Shown here: positions 43,200-51,648 of the stretch, in pieces
Layout of the letters: every line of letters begins with the position of its first letter
Position numbering within the stretch: position 1 is the stretch's first letter
NCBI RefSeq assembly: GCF_001044255.1
Contig: NZ_JYNX01000038.1
Location: 61,373 to 125,372, forward strand
Origin: Mycolicibacterium chubuense
GTDB taxonomy: Bacteria > Actinomycetota > Actinomycetes > Mycobacteriales > Mycobacteriaceae
Length of the DNA: 64,000 bases
Direction of reading: 5' to 3'
Made by a program: the position numbers and the translations under genes
The notes under the pieces: model-generated
Told to the model about the DNA's origin: nothing
Database searches by the model: none
The model's input: the letters and a program-made list of their open reading frames with translations, nothing else

Positions 43200-44395
43200 C
43201 GCACGTCGCCGTCGCCGTCAGCGTCGACGGGTTGCGGGCGCGCGGTACGGCGCAGGGCGCGGGAGGACCGCGACGACGCCCGCGCCGCGACTCCGCAGCC
43301 CGGGCAGAACGCCATGTCGGGCACCACGTGGCCGCAGTTCTGGCAGAGCACGGGTTCGTCGGCGGCGATCTCGTCGTGCGCCTCGTGCAGCAGCGCCAGG
43401 TGCAGGCTGACCCGCAGCAGCAACACGGCCACCGCCGCGACGGCCGTGTACAGCGCCAGCATCAGCCACTGGTGCGAGCGGGAGACGTCGACCAGCCCCA
43501 GCGCGATGCTCAGCAGCAGTATCGCCACCGCGAAGAACACCAGGATCGCGCGGGCGAGAACGGGGCGCTGATGCTTCTTGCTCTCCGGGCGCACGAACCA
43601 CAGTGCGGCGCCGATCAGTCCACCCGTCGCGGCGGAGGTCAACGGCACCGCGACGCCGCGGATGCCCGCTTCGACGACGTAGAAGCTCAGCGGCGCGGTG
43701 GCGACGAGCCCGGTGTCGAGCTGGGGCACCAGCCTGGTCATCATCGCCGCCGCGGTGAACATCAGCGCACCCAGCGCACCGATCATGAAGCCTTCCAAGG
43801 ACTCCCGAGAGGGCGGCCCGATCAGGCGGATGACGACGACGGGAGCGAGCATGAGCACCGCGCCGGCCAACGGGATCGCGATGCCCTCCAGCAGCATCTG
43901 CTGGGTGGTCATCCCGACGCCGAGCGCGAACCCGGAGGACCGGTCGAACGCGGCACCAGTGAACAGCGCGAAACCGACACCGAGACCGATGCCCAACACC
44001 GCGGTCAGCGCCAGCACGCGGGGCGGCAGGTCACGGAACGCGTCGGCCTCGCGCAGATAGATCAGGAACAGGGTGGGCAGACCGAGGACACCGACGGCGA
44101 TCAGCGCCGCCGGCATGCGCAGCAGCGCGAAGGCCACCAGCGACACCAGCATGGCGCCCAGGGCCACCCGGAACGCGCCGCGATGCGTCAGTTGCGGGAA
44201 CAGCGAGCTGACCAGTGACGGCGACAGCACGCTTTCACCCGGCGCGGCACCGAAGTTGCGGATCCGCAACCAGTCCGGGCCCTCGAACTTGCGCGGAGTC
44301 AGATGGCATCCGCACAGACCGCAGAACGTGCCCGCGGGAACGTCGACGCGGCAGATCCGGCACTCGGTGGTGGGCGGTTGTTCGTCGTCGCTCAT
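43196..44395 (-). CDS. polytopic membrane protein with zinc ribbons at both ends
   Basis: A 399-aa protein. The N-terminus carries a Cys-rich ribbon (CRICRVDVPAGTFCGLCGCHL), followed by about eight hydrophobic segments (residues about 80-330), then a second ribbon (CQNCGHVVPDMAFCPGCG) and a basic tail. Both ribbons are thus probably on the cytoplasmic side. No HExxH or serine-protease motif lies in the helices, so I do not call it a protease. ATG 44395 overlaps the stop of the S53 peptidase gene (ATGA). I know no characterised homologue; it may be a membrane partner or exporter for the protease. Confidence 0.75.
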   Translation of the reverse strand: MSDDEQPPTTECRICRVDVPAGTFCGLCGCHLTPRKFEGPDWLRIRNFGAAPGESVLSPSLVSSLFPQLTHRGAFRVALGAMLVSLVAFALLRMPAALIAVGVLGLPTLFLIYLREADAFRDLPPRVLALTAVLGIGLGVGFALFTGAAFDRSSGFALGVGMTTQQMLLEGIAIPLAGAVLMLAPVVVIRLIGPPSRESLEGFMIGALGALMFTAAAMMTRLVPQLDTGLVATAPLSFYVVEAGIRGVAVPLTSAATGGLIGAALWFVRPESKKHQRPVLARAILVFFAVAILLLSIALGLVDVSRSHQWLMLALYTAVAAVAVLLLRVSLHLALLHEAHDEIAADEPVLCQNCGHVVPDMAFCPGCGVAARASSRSSRALRRTARPQPVDADGDGDVR

Positions 44396-45969
44396 GAGGT
44401 CTCCCGTTGCAGATCCGCGACGTCGCGGACCAGGTTACCGACCCTGGGGGTGCCCAGACCGGTGACGAGGTCGTAGCCCGGCGCGGCATTGTCGACGGCG
44501 TTGCCGCCCAGGGTCACATCGCGAAACGCCGGCAGGCGTGCGCCCGCGGCGATGCGATAGAGCAGCGGGTTCAGGTCGCCCAGACGTCGGCCCCCGGTGG
44601 ACAGCAGGTAGTCGTTCATGACCGCGGCGAAGCCGGCCCAGATCGGGGCGGCCTGCGACGTGCCGCCGCCGATGGTCGGCTGGCCGTCGAGGATGAAGCT
44701 GACGCCGGTGAACGGATCGGCGACCGCGGCCACATCGGGGGTCAAGCGCCGCCCGGTGTTGCGGTCCGCGGCGACGTTGCCGGCCGCGGCGCCCTGCCAC
44801 CCGGGCAGATCGAACAGCTCCGACACTCCCCCGCTGGTGCCCAGCGAGAGCGGGATGTCATACCACGTCTGCTCACCGAGCCAGCCGCCACGGGCGTCGG
44901 TCGACAGGGTCGTTCCGCCCACGTTGACCATTTCGGGAAGTGAGGCAACCGAATTGAGTCCTACGTTGTCGGCCGCCGGTGCGGACGACCAGTCGTCGCC
45001 GCTCTTGCATTCCAGTCCGGCGAGGTCGCCGTTGGCCATGAACGCCGTGGTGCCACGGGTGGAGGCCGCCGTCAACGCCGACCGCGCGGGCGCGAGATCC
45101 GTTGCGGTGAGCAGCTTGTCGCAACCCCAGCTGATCGAGAAGCTCCACACCGCGCCGGGGAACTGCCGGTCGACGTCCTCCATCATCTGGCCGATCTTGA
45201 CGTAGGCGCCGTCACCCTCGACCGTCGGGCGCGCGTTGACCACCACCTTCTGCGCATCGGGCGCGATGGCGTGCACGATCGACAGGTCCATCGTCGTCTC
45301 CGCGCTCGATGGACCGGGCGATCCGCCGATCACCGTCGGAGTGAACCGCGGCAACGCGTATCGGGTCGCGAACGCGTCGAGGTCGGCCTGATCGAAGCCG
45401 CCGAACGCGAAGATCGCGATCGTCTGCCCCTCGCCGGTGTACCCGTCGCCGAACAGTCCGTCGGCCTCATAGGTGGTGCGCAACGCGGCGGGCGTCAGCC
45501 CGAATTCGGGGACGTCGAGCGGCAACTGCCGCGGCTGCGAGGTGCGGTAGGGCGTGTAGCCCAGGATGCGGCCGACGCCGCTGACCTCACCGGCCAGCGC
45601 GTCAGGGACGGCGGGTTGGTGGCGCGACGCGTAGAACACCCGACCGTGGCGTTCGCGGAAGTCGTGGACGTCGACGCCGAAAGCGCGCGCCACTGTCTGC
45701 GCGCCGCCCTCGACGACCGCCCACTGCTGTCCCGGACGCCACCGCACTGACAGCGACCGGCTGCCGGCCCAGCTCTGCAGGGTGCGCGGTGGGCCGCCGT
45801 CACGCAGCTCGACGATGAGTTGTGCGGTGCGGTCGTGCGAGGGTCCGAGATCGACCGAATGCGCCAGCAGCGCGGCGTAGGGCCCGCCGATCACCTCGCC
45901 GGGCCCGCCGCGCTGGGAGTCCGGCCCCGGCCCGACACTGGCGGTGAGCAGTACGAGGACGCTCACCAC
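44392..45969 (-). CDS. S53-family (sedolisin/kumamolisin-like) serine-carboxyl peptidase
   Basis: A 525-aa sedolisin. A pro-domain (residues about 30-170) leads to the catalytic domain with Glu224 and Asp228 (AETTMDLSIVHAIAP) and the nucleophile Ser438 in GGGTSQAAPIWAG. A C-terminal Ca-site lies in FRDVTLGGN then APGYDLVTGLGTPR. Sedolisins act in acidic extracellular settings. The N-terminus is a hydrophobic signal (VVSVLVLLTASVG) lacking a basic n-region. The GTG GTG start at 45967-45969 is only the first usable codon; basic residues encoded just upstream have no start codon. It is coupled to the next two membrane genes. Confidence 0.85.
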   Translation of the reverse strand: MVSVLVLLTASVGPGPDSQRGGPGEVIGGPYAALLAHSVDLGPSHDRTAQLIVELRDGGPPRTLQSWAGSRSLSVRWRPGQQWAVVEGGAQTVARAFGVDVHDFRERHGRVFYASRHQPAVPDALAGEVSGVGRILGYTPYRTSQPRQLPLDVPEFGLTPAALRTTYEADGLFGDGYTGEGQTIAIFAFGGFDQADLDAFATRYALPRFTPTVIGGSPGPSSAETTMDLSIVHAIAPDAQKVVVNARPTVEGDGAYVKIGQMMEDVDRQFPGAVWSFSISWGCDKLLTATDLAPARSALTAASTRGTTAFMANGDLAGLECKSGDDWSSAPAADNVGLNSVASLPEMVNVGGTTLSTDARGGWLGEQTWYDIPLSLGTSGGVSELFDLPGWQGAAAGNVAADRNTGRRLTPDVAAVADPFTGVSFILDGQPTIGGGTSQAAPIWAGFAAVMNDYLLSTGGRRLGDLNPLLYRIAAGARLPAFRDVTLGGNAVDNAAPGYDLVTGLGTPRVGNLVRDVADLQRETS

Positions 45970-46017
45970 CAGTGCCGCGAGACCGGCGTGCCGTTCAGTG
46001 ACGATGGGTCACCACGG

Positions 46018-46326
46018 TCACTGTGGCGCGCGGGGCGCCCCCGGGTTCCTGCCGTTGTCTCCCGCGTTGGGCGGGATCGAGGTGAAGGGGTTGCCACCGG
46101 CGGTCCGGGGTGCGTTCTCCGTCGGCGCGGCCGGCGGGGGCGGCGGCGGAGTCGCCGGCGTGGTGGCGGTCGTCGTCGTGGTCGTCGTTGTCGTCGTGGT
46201 GGAGGTCTCCGGCGCGTTGCTCTCGTTCGAGCTACACCCCACAGCCAGCCACGCCATCGCCGAGAGGGCGATACCGCCGGCAACCAGCGACAGGCGACTG
46301 GTCGGTGATCTCATTCTGTTCCCCAT
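46018..46326 (-). CDS. small lipoprotein with Thr and Pro tracts
   Basis: A 102-aa lipoprotein. Signal sequence ends in LAVGC (lipobox Cys31), followed by a Ser/Asn/Glu stretch, a run of threonines and a run of prolines, and a disordered C-terminus (GDNGRNPGAPRAPQ). The mature part looks like a flexible cell-wall spacer. The start is ATG 46326, with ATG 46314 possible; no upstream stop forces a choice. It stops 49 bp before the S53 gene and is probably the first gene of the five-gene message. Confidence 0.7.
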   Translation of the reverse strand: MGNRMRSPTSRLSLVAGGIALSAMAWLAVGCSSNESNAPETSTTTTTTTTTTTATTPATPPPPPPAAPTENAPRTAGGNPFTSIPPNAGDNGRNPGAPRAPQ

Positions 46327-46575
46327 CTGTTCGTCGAGCCGCGAGCGTCCCCAGTTTTCCCGGGTAGCGACTAGATCTTGACATTCCGCCGTCGTCTCGA
46401 CCAGCGCAAGAGAGTATCTTGCCCCGGTTCTGCCAGTCGGCGCACTGTAGAACGCCGACGACGCTGGAAAATATGCCGTGACGTCACACGGTTCAGTGTC
46501 AGCGTAGGCGCCAGGCGTTACAGCCGTTCGGCGATTCGCCGCCGGGGCGGTCACCGGTGACCTATACAGAGGGTC
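46327..46575. other. divergent intergenic region between lipoprotein and GH5 fusion gene
   Basis: This 249-bp gap separates the leftward lipoprotein start from the rightward GH5 fusion. It is less GC-rich than its surroundings. TATACA, near the -10 consensus, ends 7 nt before ATG 46576. No gene is seen. Confidence 0.4.
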
Positions 46576-49041
46576 ATGACAGGGGCGTCATGCATCGGTC
46601 GCGTCGGGGGGCTCGCCGTGGCCCTGGGCATCGGGCTGGCGGTGAGCAGTGGTCTCGCGGTGGCTTCTGCGGACACCGGTGCCGAGTCCAGCCAGGCGTC
46701 GGGGGCAGCGGCGGGACCGCAGAGCAGCACCGCGACCGGTCCGAACGAGCGCGACAGCGCGCGGCCCCTCGCGCGGATCGCGAACCGGAACCGGCACGAA
46801 TCCCGTGCCACCGAGGGCGCCGAACCGGTACGCCAGCCTGCACGACGGGCGCGCGTGCGCATCGACGACGGCCCCACCGGGGCGGAGACGGAACCACCCG
46901 CCCGTCGGAAACCGAAGCGGCCGGAAGGCGCCGGCCCCGGCGCCTGGCTCACGGCCGCGGCGGCCCGGCGTGAGCTCGGGACCGACCCCGAGCCGGACAC
47001 CCCGGTTCGCACTCGTGCCGACGCGCTGACCGTCCAGCGCGCGGCCGACGTGCCGACCCTGGTCGACGCGGTCGTCTTCACCCCGATCCACACGCTGGCG
47101 CAGGCGTGGATCACCAGCGACGTCGGGCTCGTCGTCGACACCTACATCAACAGGGTGTTCCGCTCGTACGTGATCGGCAACGGAACGGCCGGCACCGCCG
47201 ACCATCCCGACGGCGGTGACGGCGGCTGGCTGCTCGGCGACGGTGGCGCGGGATGGAACAGCACGATCGCGGGTGTCTCGGGCGGACAAGGCGGCAGCGC
47301 CGGAGCGTTCGGTGTCGGCGGGCGGGGCGGTGAAGGCGGCGCAGGTGCCGACGGAGGGGCCGGCGGTGAGGGCGGCACCGTGATGGGGGTCGGCGGGGCC
47401 GGTGGACGCGGCGGACAGGGCAGCGACGCACTCGCCGGTGGTGCCGGCGGGTCGGGCGGCGCGGGGCGCGGTTTCCTGTTGGGCATCGGCGGAGTGGGTG
47501 GCGACGGCGGCGCGGGTTCGGGATTGCCCGCCCTCGGCGGCGCGGGCGGTACCGCCGGACGGCTCGGCAGCCACGGCGCCGTCGGGCGTCCCGGCGGGGC
47601 CCTCACGACTCCGACGCGCGGGACGCTACCGCCGCTGGGCACCACGGGCACCTGGGTGACCAACGGCGACGGCCAGGTCGTCCTGCTGCGCGGCCTCAAC
47701 GAGGTGTACAAGATCGCGCCGTACACCCCGGCGGCCAGCGGGTTCGGTGACGACGACGCCGCGTTCCTGGCGGCCAACGGGTTCAACGTGGTTCGCCTCG
47801 GCGTCATCTGGAGCGCCATCGAGCCCGAGCCCGGCGTCTACGACGCCGCCTACCTCGACTCGATCGAGCAGACCGTGCAGACGCTGGCCGCCCACGGAAT
47901 CCACACCGTCCTCGACATGCATCAGGACAACTACAGCGAGGAATTCCAAGGTGAGGGCGCCCCGGACTGGGCAACGCAGGACGGCGGACTGCCCAATCCG
48001 AGCAACGGCTTCCCGGGCAACTACTTCACCAATCCCGCCCAGTGGAATGCGTGGGACATGCTCTGGGACAACGCGTCCGCGCCCGACGGGCGGGGCCTGT
48101 CGGATCACTTCGCGCTGACGTGGCAGCAGGTCGCGGCCCGGTTCAGCGGCAACACCGACGTCATCGGATACGAGATCATCAACGAGCCGTGGCCGGGCAG
48201 CCAGTGGCTGCGCGCCGCCCTCGGCAACGATTTCTTCGGCCGCCAGCAACTGACCCCGCTGTACAACCAGGTGATCGCCGCCATCCGCAGCGTCGACCCG
48301 ACCACGACGGTCTACCTCGAACCACCGAACCCGGGCGTCTCGGAGATCCCGATGGTCTTGTCGCTGCACGTCAGCCTGGGACCCGTCGAAGATCCCAACA
48401 CCGTGCTGTCCTATCACGGGTACTGCGGCGGGCTGACGCCGATCTGCGGGTTCATCGCGAACCGGATGGGGACCGCGGCTCAGCGCTACGCCAAGCGACA
48501 CGACATGCCCGCGCTGCTGACCGAATTCGGCGCCACCGACGACCTGACCATCCTGGCCCGTGAGATGGCGGGTGCGCAGGACAGGCTGCTGGGCTGGATC
48601 GAATGGGCCTACAGCGGTGTCGGCGACGTCACCGGCTCCCCCGACACCGAGTGGCTGGTCCGCGATCCGGCGCTGCCGCCCGCGAACGACAACGTCGACG
48701 CCGCGAAACTCGCGCTGCTGGCGCAGCCCTACCCCCAGGTGATCTCGGGAGTTCCTCAGTCGTGGTCGTTCACCGACGGCACGATGACTCTGCGCTACAG
48801 CACCCGGAAGGCCGATGGCACAGGCGATTTCGCGGCAGGTTCGCAGACCGTCATCACCGTTCCCCAGATCGCTTTTCCTGCAGGCTATTCCGTGTCCGTC
48901 ACGGGAGGCCATGTCGTCTCGGCACCCGGGGCGCCCGTACTGCTCATCGCGTCGGATGCCGGCGCGAAGAGCGTCGAGGTGGTCGTGACCGGGGTCGCCG
49001 CCCGTACCCCTGCGGGCACGGGCGGCGACGTGATCGGCTGA
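46576..49041 (+). CDS. secreted PGRS-like / GH5 endoglycoceramidase-like fusion
   Basis: An 821-aa exported protein. A signal peptide (about residues 1-32, VASA|D) is followed by a low-complexity linker. A glycine-rich PGRS-like stretch of GG-A/G-x triplets runs about residues 200-345 without an N-terminal PE domain. A glycoside hydrolase family 5 domain spans about 355-735: acid/base Glu537 in IINEPWPG, nucleophile Glu650 in LLTEFGATD, and DMHQDNYSEEFQG. A beta domain closes it. The HQD and WAGA-type sequence resembles endoglycoceramidase subfamily GH5. It would cleave glycolipids or glycans at the cell surface. A TATACA box lies upstream. Confidence 0.83.
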   Translation: MTGASCIGRVGGLAVALGIGLAVSSGLAVASADTGAESSQASGAAAGPQSSTATGPNERDSARPLARIANRNRHESRATEGAEPVRQPARRARVRIDDGPTGAETEPPARRKPKRPEGAGPGAWLTAAAARRELGTDPEPDTPVRTRADALTVQRAADVPTLVDAVVFTPIHTLAQAWITSDVGLVVDTYINRVFRSYVIGNGTAGTADHPDGGDGGWLLGDGGAGWNSTIAGVSGGQGGSAGAFGVGGRGGEGGAGADGGAGGEGGTVMGVGGAGGRGGQGSDALAGGAGGSGGAGRGFLLGIGGVGGDGGAGSGLPALGGAGGTAGRLGSHGAVGRPGGALTTPTRGTLPPLGTTGTWVTNGDGQVVLLRGLNEVYKIAPYTPAASGFGDDDAAFLAANGFNVVRLGVIWSAIEPEPGVYDAAYLDSIEQTVQTLAAHGIHTVLDMHQDNYSEEFQGEGAPDWATQDGGLPNPSNGFPGNYFTNPAQWNAWDMLWDNASAPDGRGLSDHFALTWQQVAARFSGNTDVIGYEIINEPWPGSQWLRAALGNDFFGRQQLTPLYNQVIAAIRSVDPTTTVYLEPPNPGVSEIPMVLSLHVSLGPVEDPNTVLSYHGYCGGLTPICGFIANRMGTAAQRYAKRHDMPALLTEFGATDDLTILAREMAGAQDRLLGWIEWAYSGVGDVTGSPDTEWLVRDPALPPANDNVDAAKLALLAQPYPQVISGVPQSWSFTDGTMTLRYSTRKADGTGDFAAGSQTVITVPQIAFPAGYSVSVTGGHVVSAPGAPVLLIASDAGAKSVEVVVTGVAARTPAGTGGDVIG
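47180..47610 (+). repeat. PGRS-like glycine-rich tandem repeat region
   Basis: An approximately 430-bp stretch of ggcggn/ggngcc-type triplets encodes short Gly-Gly-x units (GGAGG, GGAGAD, GGSGGAGRG). It is strongly strand-biased (few stops on the opposite strand, hence antisense open frames) and a likely site of length variation. Confidence 0.7.
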
Positions 49042-49045
49042 TCCT

Positions 49046-49723
49046 CTACAGCTGGCCGAGGATCTGGTTGAGCAGGTTGACGATGTTCTGCAGGATTCCG
49101 CTGAGGACTCCCTCAGGACCGGCCAGTGCACAGAGCAGCTGGCCCAGCAGGCCACCGGCCGGGATCGCCGTGATCTCCAGATGCACCTGATTCAGCTGCA
49201 CCCGCAGGCCCAGCAGGTTCAGGTCCAGCGGCCCCAGCACCAGGTCGAGCACCGAGCAGCTGGCTTGCTGGCTGGCGAACTGGACACCACCCTGGCCGGG
49301 CGTGGACGAAGAGGGCTCCGCCTGCGCCGCCGGCGGGAAGTTGATCGCGGAGACGGGCATCGCGAAGGTCGAGATGTTCACGTCCTGCGCGGCGCCCGGA
49401 GCACCCGAAGGCTGACCCCCGCCCGGCTTGACCAGCTTGCCGACCAGCTGACCGGTCAGGGCCACACCCGTGTTGGACGAGGTCGCGCCGTTCTCGTCGG
49501 ATGCCGCCGGGCCGTCCTGCTTGGTGACCTCTTTCGCGGCGGTCGCCACGAACTGGCCGTTGAACTTCACTCCGTCCGGACCGGTGCCCTGCACCTGGAC
49601 GACGTTCTTCTTGCCCACGCCGGGTGGTTGGGCGGATGCGGTGCTGCCGGTGACCAGACCGACCAACGCGATCATCGCGACGCTGACTGCCAGGGCGAGC
49701 AGTCGGGTTAAGCGTGACGTCAT
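49046..49723 (-). CDS. secreted protein, unknown function
   Basis: A 225-aa secreted protein. A signal peptide (MTSRLTRLLALAVSVAMIAL, cleavage near TASAQ) is followed by a Gln/Ser/Gly/Pro-rich linker and a C-terminal hydrophobic beta/helix region (LDLVLGPLDLNLLGLRVQLN, GLLGQLLCALAGPEGVLSGILQ). It has two cysteines. No family is recognised. ATG 49723 has a strong AAGGAG ribosome site 7 nt upstream, which excludes the longer frame. It is convergent with the GH5 fusion, 4 bp apart. Confidence 0.8.
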   Translation of the reverse strand: MTSRLTRLLALAVSVAMIALVGLVTGSTASAQPPGVGKKNVVQVQGTGPDGVKFNGQFVATAAKEVTKQDGPAASDENGATSSNTGVALTGQLVGKLVKPGGGQPSGAPGAAQDVNISTFAMPVSAINFPPAAQAEPSSSTPGQGGVQFASQQASCSVLDLVLGPLDLNLLGLRVQLNQVHLEITAIPAGGLLGQLLCALAGPEGVLSGILQNIVNLLNQILGQL

Positions 49724-49952
49724 GGATGTGCTCCTTGTTTGTGGTGCAGGAAAGCAGCGATCCGGCCCCCGACATATCGGCCAGCGCGTCAACCCGGGAG
49801 GACAGGATCTGCCTGCCTGACGCGAATACGCCACTGCTCCCGGGGGTTCGATAGCCCCGGGCACCGACAGCTAAACGGTTCCGGCGCTTCTTGATTCGTA
49901 TTCAGCAAACGAACCGGCCGGAACGACGACGCGTCAGCTTCGCCCGCAACGG

Positions 49953-49970
49953 TGTCCCAGATCTGGGACA
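49953..49970. promoter_or_regulatory. 18-bp perfect palindrome, probable operator
   Basis: TGTCCCAGATCTGGGACA is a perfect dyad. Its core CCCAGATC/GATCTGGG reappears in the dyad at 50173-50204, suggesting a dedicated binding protein. It lies 230 bp upstream of the ATG of the secreted protein on the minus strand. Confidence 0.55.
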
Positions 49971-50172
49971 TCCTGGTGACGGGCGGCAAACAGCACTGAG
50001 TCGGGGCTACAGGCTAAGTAACTGAACTGACGCCGGCGGTGATTTGTATATTTGCGAGTGCAAAGACTGCTCACGGTTCATTGCAGCGGCGAGCAGCCCG
50101 GGCCGGTCAGCAGACAGGCCGGTGCGAAAGTGGCCGGATCGGACCACACCAGATCGACCACGGCCGCACCCA

Positions 50173-50204
50173 CGATCTGGGGAATGATCAGAGGTCCCAG
50201 ATCG
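50173..50204. promoter_or_regulatory. second dyad sharing the CCCAGATC half-site
   Basis: CGATCTGGG (50173-50181) and CCCAGATCG (50196-50204) form a 9-bp perfect inverted repeat with a 14-nt spacer. The half-sites match the 18-bp palindrome 220 bp away but in wider spacing. Confidence 0.4.
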
Positions 50205-50319
50205 CGGGTGAATTCGTCCTCTGAGCGGCTGCCGGCTTGCGCGTATGCCCGGATCCCCGCCCTCCCGACCTCGCCGTGGGCGTCATCCGCGGCATGACCG
50301 TGGTGATGGTGATCTTCAA

Positions 50320-50733
50320 ACCGTCTGTGTTCGAGAGTTGTTGGCTCTGATCCCGCGGGAAGCCCTCGGGCACCGGGCCGCCGAGGTGGCCGCGATGCTG
50401 AACAGCATCGTGGACTCCGTCAACAGCGCACTCGAGTGTGCCCGCGCCGCGCTCGATTCCCGAAGGCCGACCGGTGGCGTCGACGCGCTGGTCGGCCTGC
50501 TGACCGCCGACGTGCGGCTGACGACGCCGTCGGTTCCGCTCGAGTATCACGGCTTTTCCGCCGTTGAGCCGTGCTACCGCAGCGTGTTTCGGCATCGGTG
50601 CTACGCACTTGTCGCGACCCGCGCAAACAGTCTGGTTGCCCTCGACCTGACGGGCGAGCGAATCAGCGCCGTCACCCGGTTCGACAACGTCGTGATGACG
50701 CGCGTCGGTCTGCCGCATTCGCTGCCGGTCTGA
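50320..50733 (+). pseudogene. remnant of SigG-like ECF sigma factor (C-terminal part)
   Basis: The frame shows the end of a sigma region 4 (ALIPREALGHRAAEVAAMLN, then DSVNSALECARAAL), followed by the SnoaL-like C-terminal extension found in ECF41/SigG-type sigma factors (VGLLTADVRLTTPSVPLEYHG, then AVTRFDNVVMTRVGLPHSLP). Region 2, the start of region 4 and an internal piece of the C-domain (normally between VPTRAN and LDL) are missing. No plausible start exists except GTG/ATG codons within shadow sequence. It is therefore a decayed gene. Confidence 0.6.
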
Positions 50734-50775
50734 CGGAAGGCCAGAACCCGGCCGGGTGTCCTCCATACTGAGCGC

Positions 50776-51606
50776 GTGGACATCGCGCTGCTGGTCATCA
50801 CCCTGATCCTCTCGGCGGGGCTGATCACGCTCGGCGTGCTGCTCACCGTGTCGCGACGCCAGCTCAAGAATGCCCGGAAAGAGTTGCGGCGCAAGCGTGA
50901 GCGTCCGCCTGGCGACGGGCGGAGAAGGCGACCTGCAGTGGCGCCGCTGGCGGTCAGGACCGTGACGCACACACTGCGTAACGCCGACGCGCTGATCCGG
51001 CACGGCATCGTCGGCCCCGTCCGGAGCTCGGTCGACGAGCTCGCGGCGTGGGCGCGCGTCGAGCGGCCGGACCTGGCCCGCATCACCTCCGACGGTCGCG
51101 TGGTGCTGGTCTTCTCCGATATCGAAGGTTCCACCCAACGCAACGAATCACTCGGGGACCGCGAATGGGTGAAGCTCCTCGAACGACACAACGCGCTCAT
51201 CCAGCGACAGGTCGCCGACCACCACGGTTACGTCGTCAAGAACCAGGGCGACGGCTTCATGATCGCCTTCGCCGATCCTGCCGACGCGGTGCAGTGCAGC
51301 ATGGCGATACAGCGGACGCTGCTCGAGGACCCGGCGCGCTACGACGGAATCCGGGTGCGGATCGGCATTCACGCCGGCACGTCGGTTCGGCGCGGTGACG
51401 ATCTGTTCGGCCGCAATGTCGCGATGGCGGCGCGGATCGCCGATCTCGCGGCCGGCGGCCAGATCCTCGTCAGCGACGAGCTACGCACGGCGATCGGGAC
51501 CGCCGACATCGGATTCGACGAGCCCGTCGAGGTGGAGCTCAAGGGGCTCAGCGGTACGCAGTCGGTGTCTTCGGTCAGGCTGACGTCGCGAGACGCCGAG
51601 ATCTGA
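50776..51606 (+). CDS. membrane-anchored class III adenylyl/guanylyl cyclase
   Basis: A 276-aa protein. One N-terminal helix (residues about 3-26, [21 protein letters not shown]) is followed by a basic linker ([15 protein letters not shown]) and a class III cyclase domain. Metal-binding Asp115 (FSDIEGST) and Asp159 (NQGDGFM) are present. The Lys before NQGDG and the Asn-x-x-x-Arg pattern in [13 protein letters not shown] supply the remaining catalytic residues. It probably makes cAMP at the cytoplasmic face. The start is GTG 50776. There is no HAMP or sensor domain, so partners may control it. Confidence 0.9.
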   Translation: MDIALLVITLILSAGLITLGVLLTVSRRQLKNARKELRRKRERPPGDGRRRRPAVAPLAVRTVTHTLRNADALIRHGIVGPVRSSVDELAAWARVERPDLARITSDGRVVLVFSDIEGSTQRNESLGDREWVKLLERHNALIQRQVADHHGYVVKNQGDGFMIAFADPADAVQCSMAIQRTLLEDPARYDGIRVRIGIHAGTSVRRGDDLFGRNVAMAARIADLAAGGQILVSDELRTAIGTADIGFDEPVEVELKGLSGTQSVSSVRLTSRDAEI

Positions 51607-51648
51607 AGCACCGCTGTGGAACACTGTTGCCACGACGGAAGGACGTGG

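Larger units (their letters stand above)
49724..50284. other. gene-poor decayed region with palindromes
   Basis: This 561-bp stretch has no recognised intact gene. It holds the ribosome site of the leftward secreted-protein gene, an 18-bp perfect palindrome (49953-49970), a second dyad with the same half-site (50173-50204), and a stop-free minus-strand frame (50290 to 50078) with third-position GC bias but no start codon. The short plus-strand frame 50052-50297 is not convincing. Confidence 0.5.

Noticed and set aside
47180-47610. Calling the Gly-rich gene a PE_PGRS
   Set aside because: There is no N-terminal PE domain; it starts with a Sec-type signal peptide, so only the repeat resembles PGRS.
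47142-47819. 225-aa minus-strand Pro/Ala-rich frame opposite the PGRS tract
   Set aside because: Its Pro-rich repeats are just the complement of Gly triplets; the plus-strand frame continues into a conserved GH5 domain.
50746-50757. 12-bp palindrome ACCCGGCCGGGT
   Set aside because: Short and composed of GC-rich dinucleotides expected by chance in this genome; kept only as a possible weak terminator.
50188-51138. 316-aa minus-strand frame over the cyclase
   Set aside because: It runs opposite the clearly conserved cyclase domain; the composition is that of an antisense shadow.
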